DNA from: an uncultured Tateyamaria sp. | GTDB lineage: Bacteria; Pseudomonadota; Alphaproteobacteria; Rhodobacterales; Rhodobacteraceae | Direction: 5' to 3' | Length of the DNA: 64,000 bases | Assembly (NCBI RefSeq): GCF_947503465.1 | Contig: NZ_CANNDN010000001.1 | Location: forward strand, 992,001 to 1,056,000 | In this document: piece by piece, positions 16,524-25,289 of the stretch | Layout: every line of letters begins with the position of its first letter | Position numbering within the stretch: the stretch's first letter is position 1 | Translations under genes and position numbers: made by a program | Notes under the pieces: generated by a model | The model's database searches: none | Seen by the model: the letters and a program-made list of their open reading frames with translations, nothing else | Told to the model about the DNA's origin: nothing

Positions 16524-17453
16524 ATGCTGCTTGAACCCCAAATGTCGCACCCGGTGTCCCGCCGAAGCTTTGGCTTCGGACTTGGCGCGACAGCCTTGGC
16601 ACTGACTGTCCCCCAAGGCGCCAGTTCGGCATCTCCAAACCGCCTTCGTATCGGCGACATCTCCGTGACCGCTCTGTCCGACGGTCACTTCGACCTGCCT
16701 CCGGCTGCATTCTCCCCGCAGCCGGAGGCGACCTCACCCCAGATGCAATATGTCGGGGCCAACGCGTGGCTGATCGAAACCGGAACCCGGCGCATGCTGG
16801 TTGACACCGGGTCGGGCAGCACCCTGCGCGGCAAGTATCCCGACACCGGCCACCTGCCCATGGCGCTGGCCCGGGCAGGCGTGATGCCGGACCAGATCAC
16901 CGATATCCTGATCACCCACATGCACGCCGATCACATCGGTGGCCTGATGCACGGGGGGGCCGCGCGCTACCCCAACGCGATGCTGCATGTGTGCGAGGTC
17001 GAGTGGCGCTATTGGGCCGCCCCCGAACGGGCGCAACGGGTGGCCCCGGCCCAGCGCCCGCTGGCAAACCTGATTGCAGGGCTGATGGACCAGATGGCCT
17101 ACCGGATCGCCGTGCACAATCCCAACGGCGACATCGGCCAGGGCATCTGGCTCGAGGCCGCCCCCGGGCACACGCCCGGACACCAGATCGTGCATGTGTC
17201 GTCCGGCACCGACAGCCTGCTGTTGCTGGGCGACGTGCTGATCTCGGGCCCGCTCCAATTTGCGCAGCCCGACATCCACTATGTGCTGGACAGCGACCCG
17301 GCACAGGCGGCCGCCACGCGCAGCGCGCTGTTTGACCGGATCGCGACAGATGATCTGGCCTTTGCGGCGACACACCTCCTCCATGGCGGGCCACACCGGC
17401 TGACGGCGCGCGCCGGCACGGGCTACCGCGCCGAAGAAATGCACGCGATCTGA
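16524..17453 (+). CDS. Tat-exported MBL-fold metallo-hydrolase
   Basis: A 309-residue metallo-beta-lactamase-fold hydrolase. Twin-arginine signal SRRSFGFG at 12-19 is followed by a hydrophobic stretch and an AxA-like site, so it is exported folded. The metal motif THMHADHIGG supplies H132, H134, D136 and H137; GHTPGH and GDVLISGP are further ligand regions. It resembles quorum-quenching lactonase or sulfatase-like MBL enzymes, substrate unknown. The ATG at 16524 has GGAAGG seven bases upstream. An AraC regulator gene follows on the same strand. Confidence 0.9.
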   Translation: MLLEPQMSHPVSRRSFGFGLGATALALTVPQGASSASPNRLRIGDISVTALSDGHFDLPPAAFSPQPEATSPQMQYVGANAWLIETGTRRMLVDTGSGSTLRGKYPDTGHLPMALARAGVMPDQITDILITHMHADHIGGLMHGGAARYPNAMLHVCEVEWRYWAAPERAQRVAPAQRPLANLIAGLMDQMAYRIAVHNPNGDIGQGIWLEAAPGHTPGHQIVHVSSGTDSLLLLGDVLISGPLQFAQPDIHYVLDSDPAQAAATRSALFDRIATDDLAFAATHLLHGGPHRLTARAGTGYRAEEMHAI

Positions 17454-17570
17454 CCGCTGGCAGAAACAGTGCAAAATCCTGAAAGATAGTGTAAACAAAG
17501 GTTGACATATTGTTGGCTAACGGTTGCCCCACGCCCCGCTCGGACCAACCTTCACAACGAGGCCTCTGTC

Positions 17571-18524
17571 TTGCACGCGCATTCCTGTCTCCCCCAATCG
17601 ACGACCGATCATGCCTACGACCGCATGTACGGGTCGCTCTACGCGAACTTCCCCCAGGTGGCGCGGCCCATCGGGACGCCCAGGTTCTCCATGATCAAGG
17701 TGCACCAGGATGCCCACGCCACGACGGACCCGGCGGTGCCGCAACTGGTGCTGCGGTCGCTGTCGCGCAGCGCGATGACGCACAACACGGTCGATTGCGG
17801 CGAAGGTGTCAAATCCCTCTCGACCGTGCCGGGCGGCTTTTACGTGGCCCCCGCCAATGCGATCGCGGATTGGCAAAGCGACGGCGCCCACGACATCTCC
17901 CTGTTGGCCATCCCCGAGGATTACGTGTCCAAACTCCTGCCTGCCCCCCCCTCTGCCACATCGACAAACCCACTCACGCCCATGCTGAACACACAACTCG
18001 TGGACCCCGCCCTCGACCACCTGATGGAACAGATCTGGGAGGCCAGCGTCGAAGACAACCGCGGCAACGCGCTCCAGGTCGACGGCATGCTGCTCTGCAT
18101 CATCGGACGGCTCGTGGCGCACGCCGATGCCCGGTCAAAGGCCCAGAACAAGGCAACAGCGGCCAAGCCGCTGGACCCCGCGCGGCTGAAGCGGGTGATC
18201 GACTATATCGACGCGCGCCTGGACGAGGTGATCGCTATGCCGGATCTGGCGCGCGTGGCGTGCCTCTCGCAACACCACTTCGCCCGCGTGTTCCGGGCCG
18301 CCACGAACATGTCGCCGCACGCCTATGTCACGCACCGGCGCATCGAACGGGCACAGCACCTGCTGATCCGCACCGACACGCCACTGGTCCAGGTCGCGCT
18401 GATGTGTGGCTTTGGCACGCAGGCGCATTTTTCGACCGTGTTCAAAAAACATATCGGCGTCCCGCCCAAACGGTTCCGGATAGAACACAGTGGTCAGCGC
18501 AGGCTTGCGGCCGCGGCGGGCTAG
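17571..18524 (+). CDS. AraC-family transcriptional regulator
   Basis: About 317 residues: an N-terminal sensing domain and a C-terminal double helix-turn-helix with typical AraC sequences (DLARVACLSQHHFARVFRAA and VALMCGFGTQAHFSTVFKKHIGVPP). Effector unknown; the preceding MBL gene is a candidate target. The start is uncertain: TTG 17571 has GAGG at good spacing, ATG 17625 lacks a site but begins near the conserved domain, and the upstream TTG at 17502 looks more like a TTGACA promoter element than a start codon. Confidence 0.88.
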   Translation: MHAHSCLPQSTTDHAYDRMYGSLYANFPQVARPIGTPRFSMIKVHQDAHATTDPAVPQLVLRSLSRSAMTHNTVDCGEGVKSLSTVPGGFYVAPANAIADWQSDGAHDISLLAIPEDYVSKLLPAPPSATSTNPLTPMLNTQLVDPALDHLMEQIWEASVEDNRGNALQVDGMLLCIIGRLVAHADARSKAQNKATAAKPLDPARLKRVIDYIDARLDEVIAMPDLARVACLSQHHFARVFRAATNMSPHAYVTHRRIERAQHLLIRTDTPLVQVALMCGFGTQAHFSTVFKKHIGVPPKRFRIEHSGQRRLAAAAG

Positions 18525-18760
18525 AACACCTTGAACGTCATGGTGGTCAGCGACCGCTCGATCCCGTCGATGTCCAGCAGTTCGTCATTGATGTATTTGC
18601 CCACGTCCTGCCCCTCGGGGATATAGACCTTCATCATCAGGTCATAGTCACCCGAGGTCGAATACAGCTCGGAATGGATTTCGCGCAGCGCGATCTCTTC
18701 GGCGACCTTGTAGGTCGATCCGGGACGACAGCGGATCTGGATAAAGACGCAGGTGGTCAT
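18521..18760 (-). CDS. Stand-alone Lrp/AsnC ligand-binding (RAM) domain protein
   Basis: A 79-residue RAM domain without a DNA-binding domain (SGDYDLMMKVYIP is the typical core). Such SraA-like proteins bind amino acids and may modulate partners. It overlaps the stop codon of the convergent AraC gene by 3 bp. The start at 18760 has AAAGG upstream. It is divergent from the hisB-hisH pair. Confidence 0.88.
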   Translation of the reverse strand: MTTCVFIQIRCRPGSTYKVAEEIALREIHSELYSTSGDYDLMMKVYIPEGQDVGKYINDELLDIDGIERSLTTMTFKVF

Positions 18761-18903
18761 GGCGTGGCCTTTGCACAGCAGGAAGCGTGCCTCCGTAGTG
18801 GCACGTCTGCACAGGTCCCTGCAAGCGCTGCGGCACGCCCCTTGGCGCGGCGTACCCACCCGCCTATAGAGGCGCTCAACCACCCCTTTGCAGGAGGCGC
18901 GGC

Positions 18904-19491
18904 ATGCGCAGCAGCACCCTCACCCGCACCACGGCGGAAACCGACATCTCGGTCACGCTCGACCTGGACGGCACCGGTCAATACGACAATGACACCGGCG
19001 TGGGCTTTTTCGACCACATGCTGGACCAGCTGGCACGCCACGCCCTGATCGACATGAAGGTGCGCTGCAAGGGCGACCTGCACATTGACGACCACCACAC
19101 GGTCGAGGACGTGGGCATCGCCATCGGCCAGGCCCTGACCAGGGCGGTGGGCGACAAGACGGGCATCCGGCGCTACGGCGCGTGCCTGTTGCCCATGGAC
19201 GACGCGCTGGTGCGCACGGCGCTTGACCTGTCGGGCCGCCCGTTCCTCGTGTGGAACGTGGACCTGCCCACACCCAAGATCGGCACATTCGATACGGAAC
19301 TCGTGCGCGAGTTTTTCCAGGCCCTGTCGACCCATGGCGGCATCACGTTGCACGTGGACATGCTGCACGGGCTCAACAGCCACCACATTGCCGAGGCGGT
19401 GTTCAAATCCGTGGCACGGGCCCTGCGCACGGCACTCGAGGTTGATCCCCGCACAGCGGACGCCATCCCCTCGACCAAGGGCAGCCTATGA
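18904..19491 (+). CDS. hisB: Imidazoleglycerol-phosphate dehydratase
   Basis: A 195-residue monofunctional HisB, sixth step of histidine synthesis. Metal-binding His clusters [19 protein letters not shown] and [11 protein letters not shown] are all present. AGGAGG lies upstream of the ATG. It overlaps hisH by ATGA, so the two are translationally coupled. Confidence 0.98.
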   Translation: MRSSTLTRTTAETDISVTLDLDGTGQYDNDTGVGFFDHMLDQLARHALIDMKVRCKGDLHIDDHHTVEDVGIAIGQALTRAVGDKTGIRRYGACLLPMDDALVRTALDLSGRPFLVWNVDLPTPKIGTFDTELVREFFQALSTHGGITLHVDMLHGLNSHHIAEAVFKSVARALRTALEVDPRTADAIPSTKGSL

Positions 19492-20126
19492 GCCTGACGG
19501 TTCTGATCGACTACGAAAGCGGCAACCTGCATTCGGCGGAAAAGGCGTTCGAACGCATGGCGCGCGAGGCGGACGCGGGCACCGTGGTGGTGACCTCGGA
19601 CGCCGATGTCGTGGCGCGGGCCGACCGCATCGTGCTGCCCGGTGACGGGGCGTTCCCGGCCTGCGCCGCTGCCCTAGCCGCCTCTGGCGTTCAGGACGCG
19701 CTGATCGAGGCAGTCGAGGTCAGGGGCCGCCCCTTCCTCGGCATCTGCGTCGGCATGCAATTGATGGCGTCCCGGGGCCGCGAATATGCCGACACGCCCG
19801 GCCTCGGCTGGGTGGATGGCGAGGTGGTGCAGATCACGCCGTCCGATGCGACGCTGAAAGTCCCGCATATGGGCTGGAACGACCTGGTGCTGAATGCGGC
19901 GCATCCCGTCTTTGACGGCGTGGCGTCCGGCGATCACACCTATTTCGTGCATTCCTACCACTTCCAGGTGGCCGATCCGGCCCTGCGTCTGGCCCATGTG
20001 GACTACGGTGGCGATGTCACCGCCGTCGTGGGCCGCGACACCATGCTGGGGATGCAGTTCCACCCGGAAAAAAGCCAGGATGTGGGTCTGCGCATGATCC
20101 GCAATTTCCTGACCTGGGCGCCCTGA
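19488..20126 (+). CDS. hisH: Imidazole glycerol phosphate synthase, glutamine amidotransferase subunit
   Basis: A 212-residue class I glutaminase supplying ammonia to HisF. The nucleophile Cys87 is in GICVGMQ; the His/Glu pair is in FHPEKS near residue 192; the oxyanion loop LPGDGAF is present. Its partner hisF lies on the opposite strand about 0.5 kb away, facing it, an uncommon split of the HisHF pair. Confidence 0.98.
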   Translation: MSLTVLIDYESGNLHSAEKAFERMAREADAGTVVVTSDADVVARADRIVLPGDGAFPACAAALAASGVQDALIEAVEVRGRPFLGICVGMQLMASRGREYADTPGLGWVDGEVVQITPSDATLKVPHMGWNDLVLNAAHPVFDGVASGDHTYFVHSYHFQVADPALRLAHVDYGGDVTAVVGRDTMLGMQFHPEKSQDVGLRMIRNFLTWAP

Positions 20127-20313
20127 CGGACAGGGCAAGGGGGCCCCGTCGCCGCGTGGCGGCAAGGCGCATTTCAAAGCGCCGCCTGCCGTTGTCGGGC
20201 AGTGTGCCATTCGCGTGGTTAAAATTGCCGAAACGCAGCGTGCGCCGCGCAAGCCCCTGACGACGCTTGCAAATCACAGATGCACTAAGAAACGGTTGGC
20301 CCATCGAACAGGC

Positions 20314-20352
20314 TGTCCCCGCGGGGACAAACCCCTGTCCCCACGGGGACAG
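20314..20352. terminator. Paired GTCCCC/GGGGAC hairpins between hisH and hisE
   Basis: Two tandem palindromes: TGTCCCC-GC-GGGGACA (20314-20329) and CTGTCCCC-AC-GGGGACAG (20335-20352), the second abutting the hisE stop codon. They lie between convergent gene ends and probably act as bidirectional terminators or 3' stabilisers. The same core recurs at 48239-48264. Confidence 0.6.
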
Positions 20353-20661
20353 CTACGTCCGCGCCGCCTTTTCAGCGATGCCGGAGGTGCCCTGACGGCG
20401 CGCCAGTTCCGCCATCACGTCCGACAGATCCACGTCCCGAGCAGCCAGCATCACCAGCAGGTGATACAGCACATCCGCCGCCTCTGATGTCAGCGCATCC
20501 TTGTCGTTCTTCACTGCCTCGATGATGGCCTCCACGGCCTCTTCCCCGAACTTCTCGGCGCATTTCTCCGGCCCCTTGGCCAGCAACTTGGCCGTCCATG
20601 AACTGTCGGGGTCCGCACCCTTGCGCGCCTCGATCGTGGCAAAAAGATCATCCAGGGTCAT
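20353..20661 (-). CDS. hisE: Phosphoribosyl-ATP diphosphatase
   Basis: A 102-residue MazG-fold enzyme, second step of histidine synthesis. The core [14 protein letters not shown] and [12 protein letters not shown] carries the acidic Mg-binding residues. It overlaps the hisF stop by ATGA, forming hisF-hisE. Confidence 0.97.
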   Translation of the reverse strand: MTLDDLFATIEARKGADPDSSWTAKLLAKGPEKCAEKFGEEAVEAIIEAVKNDKDALTSEAADVLYHLLVMLAARDVDLSDVMAELARRQGTSGIAEKAART

Positions 20662-21419
20662 GTCAGCCTCATCGGGATACCTGCCGCAGCCATATGGGCC
20701 TTGGCCTGGGCAATGGTGAAATCCCCAAAGTGGAAGATCGACGCCGCAAGCACGGCGGATGCCCCCCCTTCGGTCACGCCGTCGACCAGGTGATCCAGCG
20801 TGCCGACGCCCCCGCTTGCGATGACGGGAACCGAGACAGCATCCGAAATGGCGCGCGTCAGCGGCAGGTTGAACCCGGCCCGCGTGCCGTCGCGGTCCAT
20901 GGAGGTCAGCAGGATCTCTCCCGCCCCTTTCGCCGCCGCCGTCCGGGCAAACTCCACCGCGTCGATGCCCGTGGGCTTGCGCCCGCCATGGGTGAAGATG
21001 TCCCAGCGCCCCGGCGCGACCGTCTTGGCGTCGATGGCGCAGACGATGCACTGGCTGCCGAACTGATCCGCCGCGCGGGCCAGCACATCCGGGTCCGCGA
21101 CCGCCGCCGAGTTGAACGACACCTTGTCGGCGCCTGCCAGCAGCAACGCGCGCACATCCGCAACCGTTCGCACACCCCCACCCACTGTCAGCGGGATAAA
21201 GCACTGCTCGGCCGTGCGCCGCACCAGATCGAACATGGTGCCCCGGTTTTCGTGGGTCGCGTGGATGTCCAGAAAACACAGCTCGTCCGCGCCGGCCGCA
21301 TCATAGGCGCGCGCCGCCTCGACCGGGTCGCCGGCGTCAATCAGGTCGACGAAATTCACGCCCTTGACCACACGGCCATCAGCGACATCGAGACAGGGGA
21401 TGATGCGCGTTTTCAACAT
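20658..21419 (-). CDS. hisF: Imidazole glycerol phosphate synthase, cyclase subunit
   Basis: A 253-residue TIM barrel. Catalytic Asp11 is in [13 protein letters not shown] and the second Asp in CAIDAK. Phosphate-binding glycines appear in VGGGVRT and ASGGVG. Works with HisH. Start 21419 gives [11 protein letters not shown], the family N-terminus. A 40-bp tandem repeat begins 35 bp upstream of its start. Confidence 0.98.
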   Translation of the reverse strand: MLKTRIIPCLDVADGRVVKGVNFVDLIDAGDPVEAARAYDAAGADELCFLDIHATHENRGTMFDLVRRTAEQCFIPLTVGGGVRTVADVRALLLAGADKVSFNSAAVADPDVLARAADQFGSQCIVCAIDAKTVAPGRWDIFTHGGRKPTGIDAVEFARTAAAKGAGEILLTSMDRDGTRAGFNLPLTRAISDAVSVPVIASGGVGTLDHLVDGVTEGGASAVLAASIFHFGDFTIAQAKAHMAAAGIPMRLT

Positions 21420-21454
21420 GCGGCTCTGGTAGCGTGGATTGAGGGACGGGGAAA

Positions 21455-21698
21455 GGGGCTCCGCCCTTGGACCGGAGGTCGAGTTCATTATTATCAGGGG
21501 GCTCTGCCCTTCGACCAGAGGTCGAGTTCATTATCAGGGGGCTCCGCCCTTCGACCAGAGGTCGAGTTCATTATCAGGGGGCTCCGCCCTTCGACCAGAG
21601 GTCGGGTTCATTATTGGGGGGCTCTGCCCTTCGACCAGAGGTCGAGTTCATTATTATTGGGGGGCTCTGCCCCCAGGGCCTGCGGCCCCTCCCCCGGC
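21455..21698. repeat. 40-bp tandem hairpin repeat (5 copies plus a degenerate one)
   Basis: Units begin at 21455, 21497, 21537, 21577 and 21616, with a partial unit from 21659. Each contains GGGGGCTCTGCCC (a GGGC/GCCC mini-hairpin), then TCGACC-AGA-GGTCGA (perfect 6-bp stem), then GTTCATTA with one or two extra TTA units. The last unit turns into a larger GC-rich stem (GGGGGGCTCTGCCCCC). It occupies the region between hisF and the DUF302 gene. No gene is supported in it; open frames through it only reflect lack of stops. Confidence 0.9.
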
Positions 21699-21804
21699 AT
21701 ATTGTCTTGAACAATGAAGGGGAAGTTTGCCTATCACGGAAAGGTGCATGGCGTATGGTCGCCTGTGTGTCAGGTTTGGACTATTGCAAAACGGGAGACG
21801 CAAG

Positions 21805-22257
21805 ATGCGGATTTTGATGGCTCTGATGACGAGCGTATTTTTGGCGGGAACAGCAATGGCAGGTGACAACGGGATCATCCGCAAGGAGGCCGCGGGCAGC
21901 GTGGTTGAGACGATGGACAAGTTGCAGGCCGCCCTTGAGGGCGCGGGCCTGACCATCTTTGCGCGCGTCGATCATGGCGCGGGCGCTCAGGGCGTGGGCG
22001 AAGATATCGGGGCGTCGCAGCTCTTGATCTTCGGCAACCCGAAACTGGGTACCCAGGCCATGCTGGACGACCGGACGGCGGCCCTGTTCCTGCCGATGAA
22101 GGTGGCCGTCTACGAGAACGAGAGCGGCGCGACCGTGATCGCCTACGAGGCGCCTGCCGAGATGCTGGGCCAGCTGGGCGGGATCGCGACGGATGCGGCC
22201 TATGTCCAGACCATGACCGGCGCGCTTGGCAAGTTTACGGACGGGGCCGCGCAATAG
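21805..22257 (+). CDS. Secreted DUF302 protein
   Basis: A 150-residue protein with a signal peptide (1-19, LMALMTSVFLAGTAMA) and a complete DUF302 domain (VDHGAGAQGVG, LLIFGNPKLGTQAM, PMKVAVYE). The family is widespread and functionally uncharacterised. The start at 21805 has GGGAG upstream. It interrupts the - strand his genes and points the other way. Confidence 0.88.
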   Translation: MRILMALMTSVFLAGTAMAGDNGIIRKEAAGSVVETMDKLQAALEGAGLTIFARVDHGAGAQGVGEDIGASQLLIFGNPKLGTQAMLDDRTAALFLPMKVAVYENESGATVIAYEAPAEMLGQLGGIATDAAYVQTMTGALGKFTDGAAQ

Positions 22258-22260
22258 CGC

Positions 22261-22548
22261 CTAGCCGCGCCGCCATGCGATCAGGTCGCGCAGCGCGCAC
22301 AGTGCCAGCGCCAAAAGGATCACGGCCCCAGCGGGGACCGTGATCAGCAAGAGCCAACCCATGACCCCCATGGCGTAGAGCGTGCCGCCCCAATCGACGC
22401 CGCCGATCACGCAAGGGGTCACGAACCCTTCGTGCAGGGTGCAATCGTAGGCATGTGCCACGGTTCCGGCGATGGCTGCGCTGACAAGGGGGGCGGCGCA
22501 GATCAGCAGGGCTGCGACCAGGCCTGCGTATTGCGCCCGGCGCGTCAT
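22261..22548 (-). CDS. Conserved small membrane protein
   Basis: A 95-residue protein with two hydrophobic segments (about 8-30 and 60-85). Between them is a Cys-containing region: [24 protein letters not shown]. The paired Cys face the periplasm and could form a disulfide. It overlaps the hisA stop by ATGA and is therefore in the hisA transcript. Function unknown; I know the motif only as a recurring uncharacterised family. Confidence 0.7.
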   Translation of the reverse strand: MTRRAQYAGLVAALLICAAPLVSAAIAGTVAHAYDCTLHEGFVTPCVIGGVDWGGTLYAMGVMGWLLLITVPAGAVILLALALCALRDLIAWRRG

Positions 22549-23261
22549 GCCAGCGCGCGCAACGCCGCCTGAAGGTCGATGGCCCCGTCATAAAGCGCGC
22601 GGCCCGAGATGGCGCCCGAAATGACCTGGGTGTCCTTCAGCGCCTTGAGGTCTTCGAGAGACGATACGCCGCCGCTTGCGATGACGGGGATGCGGACCGC
22701 TTGCGCCAGCGCCCGGGTGGCGGGAATATTTGGCCCGCCCATGGCCCCGTCGCGGTTGATGTCGGTGTAGATGATCGCGGCCACGCCTGCGTCCTCGAAC
22801 GACTTGGCAAGGTCGGTCGCGTCCACATCCGTTTCCGTGGCCCATCCCTTGGTCGCCACCTTGCCGCCGCGCGCATCGATGCCCACGGCCACGCAGCCGG
22901 GAAAGGCGCGCGCCGCGTCGCGCACGAGGTCGGGATTTTCCACCGCGACGGTGCCCAGGATGACCCGCGCGAGGCCCTTGGACAGCCACATCTCGATCGT
23001 GGCCATGTCGCGGATGCCGCCGCCCAACTGGGCCGGGACGTCGCATTGGGACAGGATCGCCTCGACCGGGGCGGCGTTGACCGGCGTGCCCGCAAAGGCG
23101 CCGTTGAGGTCCACCAGGTGCAACCAGGTGCAGCCGGCATCCACGAAGGCGCGGGCCTGTGCCGCTGGGTCTTCATTAAAGACCGTGACCTTCTCCATAT
23201 CCCCGTGGACCAGCCGCACGGCTTGCCCGTCTTTGAGGTCGATGGCGGGATAAAGGATCAT
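22545..23261 (-). CDS. hisA: ProFAR isomerase (HisA)
   Basis: A 238-residue TIM-barrel isomerase paralogous to HisF. It has [14 protein letters not shown] with catalytic Asp8, VGIDARGG with the second Asp, and [16 protein letters not shown] precedes the ATG at 23261. In many alphaproteobacteria hisHAFE form one run; here hisA is separated from hisF by the small membrane protein, the DUF302 gene and the tandem repeat. Confidence 0.98.
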   Translation of the reverse strand: MILYPAIDLKDGQAVRLVHGDMEKVTVFNEDPAAQARAFVDAGCTWLHLVDLNGAFAGTPVNAAPVEAILSQCDVPAQLGGGIRDMATIEMWLSKGLARVILGTVAVENPDLVRDAARAFPGCVAVGIDARGGKVATKGWATETDVDATDLAKSFEDAGVAAIIYTDINRDGAMGGPNIPATRALAQAVRIPVIASGGVSSLEDLKALKDTQVISGAISGRALYDGAIDLQAALRALA

Positions 23262-23392
23262 GGTACCGGACCTTTCACTGTCAGATCGCGTCGTCGCACG
23301 GTCCCGTGAGATTCGCAACGCGACCCAAGGTCATTCTTGCCAGAAGGCGCCCCGATGGCTCACAGTCCGGCCCATTACGGAGGAGACCACTC

Positions 23393-23770
23393 ATGAAACA
23401 TCTTATCGCGGCCGCATGCCTGACTGTCGTTGGCGCAGGAATGGCGCTGGCCGAACCCGTGGCCGGCACGTGGAAAACCGAAACCGGCGATGGCGGCGGG
23501 TACCTGCATGTCACCATCGCGCCCTGCGGATCGAATATCTGCGGCACAATCGCCAAGGTTTTCAACAGCGACGACACATCGTCCGAAGGCAAGCCGATCA
23601 TCTGGGACATGAAGGCCAAGGGCAACGGCACCTATTCCGGCGGCAAGATCTGGGCCCCCGATGTCGACAAGACCTACCGGTCCAAGATGTCGCTGAACGG
23701 CAATGCGCTAAAAGTGTCGGGCTGTGTCGGCCCGATCTGCCGCGGGCAGACCTGGACGCGCGTGAACTGA
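23393..23770 (+). CDS. Secreted DUF2147 protein, copy 1
   Basis: A 125-residue periplasmic protein: signal peptide 1-20, then a lipocalin-like DUF2147 barrel (AGTWKTETGDGG, CGSNICGTI, SGCVGPICRGQTWTRV). Two Cys pairs (CGSNIC and CVGPIC) probably form disulfides. GGAGGAG precedes the ATG at 23393. A second DUF2147 gene lies about 120 bp downstream behind a terminator. Confidence 0.9.
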   Translation: MKHLIAAACLTVVGAGMALAEPVAGTWKTETGDGGGYLHVTIAPCGSNICGTIAKVFNSDDTSSEGKPIIWDMKAKGNGTYSGGKIWAPDVDKTYRSKMSLNGNALKVSGCVGPICRGQTWTRVN

Positions 23771-23794
23771 CCTGCCGATCAGGGCGGGATGAAC

Positions 23795-23833
23795 ACAGGC
23801 CCTGCGGCACTGCAGGGCCTGTTTTCGTTTTGG
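23795..23833 (+). terminator. Terminator between the two DUF2147 genes
   Basis: ACAGGCCCTGC/GCAGGGCCTGT stem with a six-base loop followed by TTTTCGTTTT. It makes the two paralogues separate transcription units. Confidence 0.9.
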
Positions 23834-23894
23834 CGCGCGTACCGATCACGCAAACGCGATGCAACTGTCGGCCGCGTCCGTGCGTTTGTCCTGC

Positions 23895-24296
23895 ATGACC
23901 TACTGCATCAAAACACCGCTTTCCGTCCTGACCGTCGCCATTTCCCTGATCGGGGCAAGTACGGCCATGGCCAACCCAACGGGTCTGTGGATGACAGAAC
24001 CGGACCGCAAGGGCCAGACCGCCCATGTGCGTGCCCAACCCTGTGACAACGGGTTTTGCGGCACGATTGTCGACGTTTTCGGCCCGAACGGCCAGGCCGT
24101 CGATGCACCGACCATCGGCACCCGCGTGTTCTGGAACATGACGCCCGAGGGGGGCGGCACCTATGAAGGCCAGGCCTATGTCCCGGCGCATGATCGCAGC
24201 TATCGCGCGGAGATGGAATTGACGGGCAACCGCATGGAAGTGTCCGGGTGCCTGGGCCCGATCTGCCAATCGCAGACCTGGACGCGTGTTCAATAG
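23895..24296 (+). CDS. Secreted DUF2147 protein, copy 2
   Basis: A 133-residue paralogue of the upstream gene with the same signature blocks (CDNGFCGTIVDVF, SGCLGPICQSQTWTRV) and a signal peptide of about 26 residues. Divergence is large outside the Cys blocks, so the duplication is old. No clear ribosome site exists for ATG 23895 or for the upstream ATG 23859; 23895 was chosen because it begins the signal peptide. Confidence 0.85.
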   Translation: MTYCIKTPLSVLTVAISLIGASTAMANPTGLWMTEPDRKGQTAHVRAQPCDNGFCGTIVDVFGPNGQAVDAPTIGTRVFWNMTPEGGGTYEGQAYVPAHDRSYRAEMELTGNRMEVSGCLGPICQSQTWTRVQ

Positions 24297-24302
24297 CGCC
24301 CG

Positions 24303-24776
24303 CTACAGTTTGGACGAGATGATGCCGGTGTTGAACCCGCCCATCCGCAGCTCTCCGAACAGGCGCTGATATTCGATCTTGGGGCAGCGGTTCTGGATCA
24401 CGGTCAGCCCGGCGGCGCGCGCCATTTGCGCGGCACCGTCATGTTCGACGCCGATTTGCATCCAGATGGTCCTGAGCGTGGGGATCTGCGCCATGGCCGT
24501 CTCCACGATCTCGGGTACGGCATCGGAGCGGCGGAAAATGTCGACCATGTCGACCGGGGCATCGATATCGTCGAACCCCGCGACGATCCGGCGCCCGAAC
24601 AACATGTCCCCCGCATAGACCGGGTTGACCGGGATCACCGTATACCCCTTGAGCGACAGGTACCGCGCCACATAGTAGCTGGGCCGCACCGGATTGGTGG
24701 ACACGCCCACAACCGCGATGGTCTTGGCGTTGGTCAGCACCTGTTTGAGGTGCGCATCTGTGTAGGATTCCGTCAT
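24303..24776 (-). CDS. CoA-binding domain protein (YccU-like)
   Basis: A 157-residue Rossmann-fold protein of the CoA_binding family. The nucleotide-binding turn is IAVVGVSTNPVRPSYYVARYL (with a GxS motif), followed by VIPVNP and WMQIGVEHDGAA. Members bind CoA; the reaction is unknown. It sits between the DUF2147 pair and a predicted - strand terminator. Confidence 0.9.
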   Translation of the reverse strand: MTESYTDAHLKQVLTNAKTIAVVGVSTNPVRPSYYVARYLSLKGYTVIPVNPVYAGDMLFGRRIVAGFDDIDAPVDMVDIFRRSDAVPEIVETAMAQIPTLRTIWMQIGVEHDGAAQMARAAGLTVIQNRCPKIEYQRLFGELRMGGFNTGIISSKL

Positions 24777-24791
24777 ACGCACCAGCTAGAC

Positions 24792-24825
24792 AAAAAATCG
24801 CCCCGATCGCAAAGCGAAAGGGGCG
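24792..24825 (-). terminator. Rho-independent terminator on the - strand
   Basis: Read on the - strand: CGCCCC stem, 15-base loop, GGGGCG, then ATTTTTTG. It ends transcription coming from rlmB and the zinc-ribbon gene or from a separate short RNA (see the next entry). Confidence 0.85.
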
Positions 24826-24905
24826 AAAAGGTGCGGAACGAGGGACAGTGAATTAACCTGCAGGAGTTCCAAGCCTGCGGTTCACTTCTACAGATATGGT
24901 GGTCT
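24792..24905 (-). ncRNA. Candidate intergenic sRNA or structured 3' UTR
   Basis: Upstream of the terminator on the - strand is a second strong stem at 24885-24848: GTGAA/TTCAC, AACC/GGTT and GCAGG/CCTGC around a nine-base loop. Together they give two ordered stem-loops ending in a U-run, in a 160-bp gap with no gene. It may be an independent sRNA or the structured 3' end of the rlmB transcript. The 5' end is a guess. Confidence 0.4.
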
Positions 24906-24986
24906 GCTCACTGAAAAAGACCCTCTCGCAAACCTGTGAACGAACCCTTAATCGCGGCATTTGATCGGGTTGGGCGCACGCCTGTG

Positions 24987-25280
24987 TCAGTCAAAGATAT
25001 CCTCAATGATATCAAAGGCGTCCTCGAACATGTCCTTCCAGCGCGACGTGCGTTTCTGGAATTTTTTCCGGGCGGATTTTGGCTGGCGCGGGCTTTGGAT
25101 GGCCGATGGGCGCACCAGGTCGCGGTCGCCGGCCTGTTTTTTCTTCGGCAGCATCTTGAGGTCGTGCAGGGGCGCGCCGCACGTGGAACAGGCCAGTTCA
25201 TGCCGGTCGCGCCCGCGCAGCACAAGCGCGGCGCGCGTGCCGCAATAGCAGCATGTGGCGATTTTCGTGGGGTGGGCGAT
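24987..25280 (-). CDS. Small zinc-ribbon protein coupled to rlmB
   Basis: A basic protein of about 97 residues with two Cys pairs spaced as a zinc ribbon: CCYCG near the N-terminus and CSTCG 20 residues later, then a Lys/Arg-rich tail ending in an acidic DAFDIIEDIFD. The Cys-containing N-terminus has no ATG, GTG or TTG. It directly follows the rlmB stop codon in the same frame, and GGAGG is placed five bases before ATC at 25280, so ATC initiation is suggested. The only standard start, GTG 25223, would delete the first Cys pair. Function unknown. Confidence 0.6.
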   Translation of the reverse strand: MAHPTKIATCCYCGTRAALVLRGRDRHELACSTCGAPLHDLKMLPKKKQAGDRDLVRPSAIQSPRQPKSARKKFQKRTSRWKDMFEDAFDIIEDIFD

Positions 25281-25289
25281 GATCGCCTC

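Noticed and set aside
17502-17570. TTG start of the AraC gene at 17502
   Set aside because: The TTGACA there looks like a promoter -35 element and lacks a ribosome site; a GAGG-preceded TTG at 17571 or ATG 17625 is preferred.
21455-21698. CRISPR array
   Set aside because: Units are contiguous and near-identical with no unique spacers, and no cas gene is present. The same applies to 45977-46250.
20598-21710. 370-codon + strand open frame through hisF and the 40-bp repeats
   Set aside because: Antisense to hisE/hisF; the repeat simply lacks stops in this frame.
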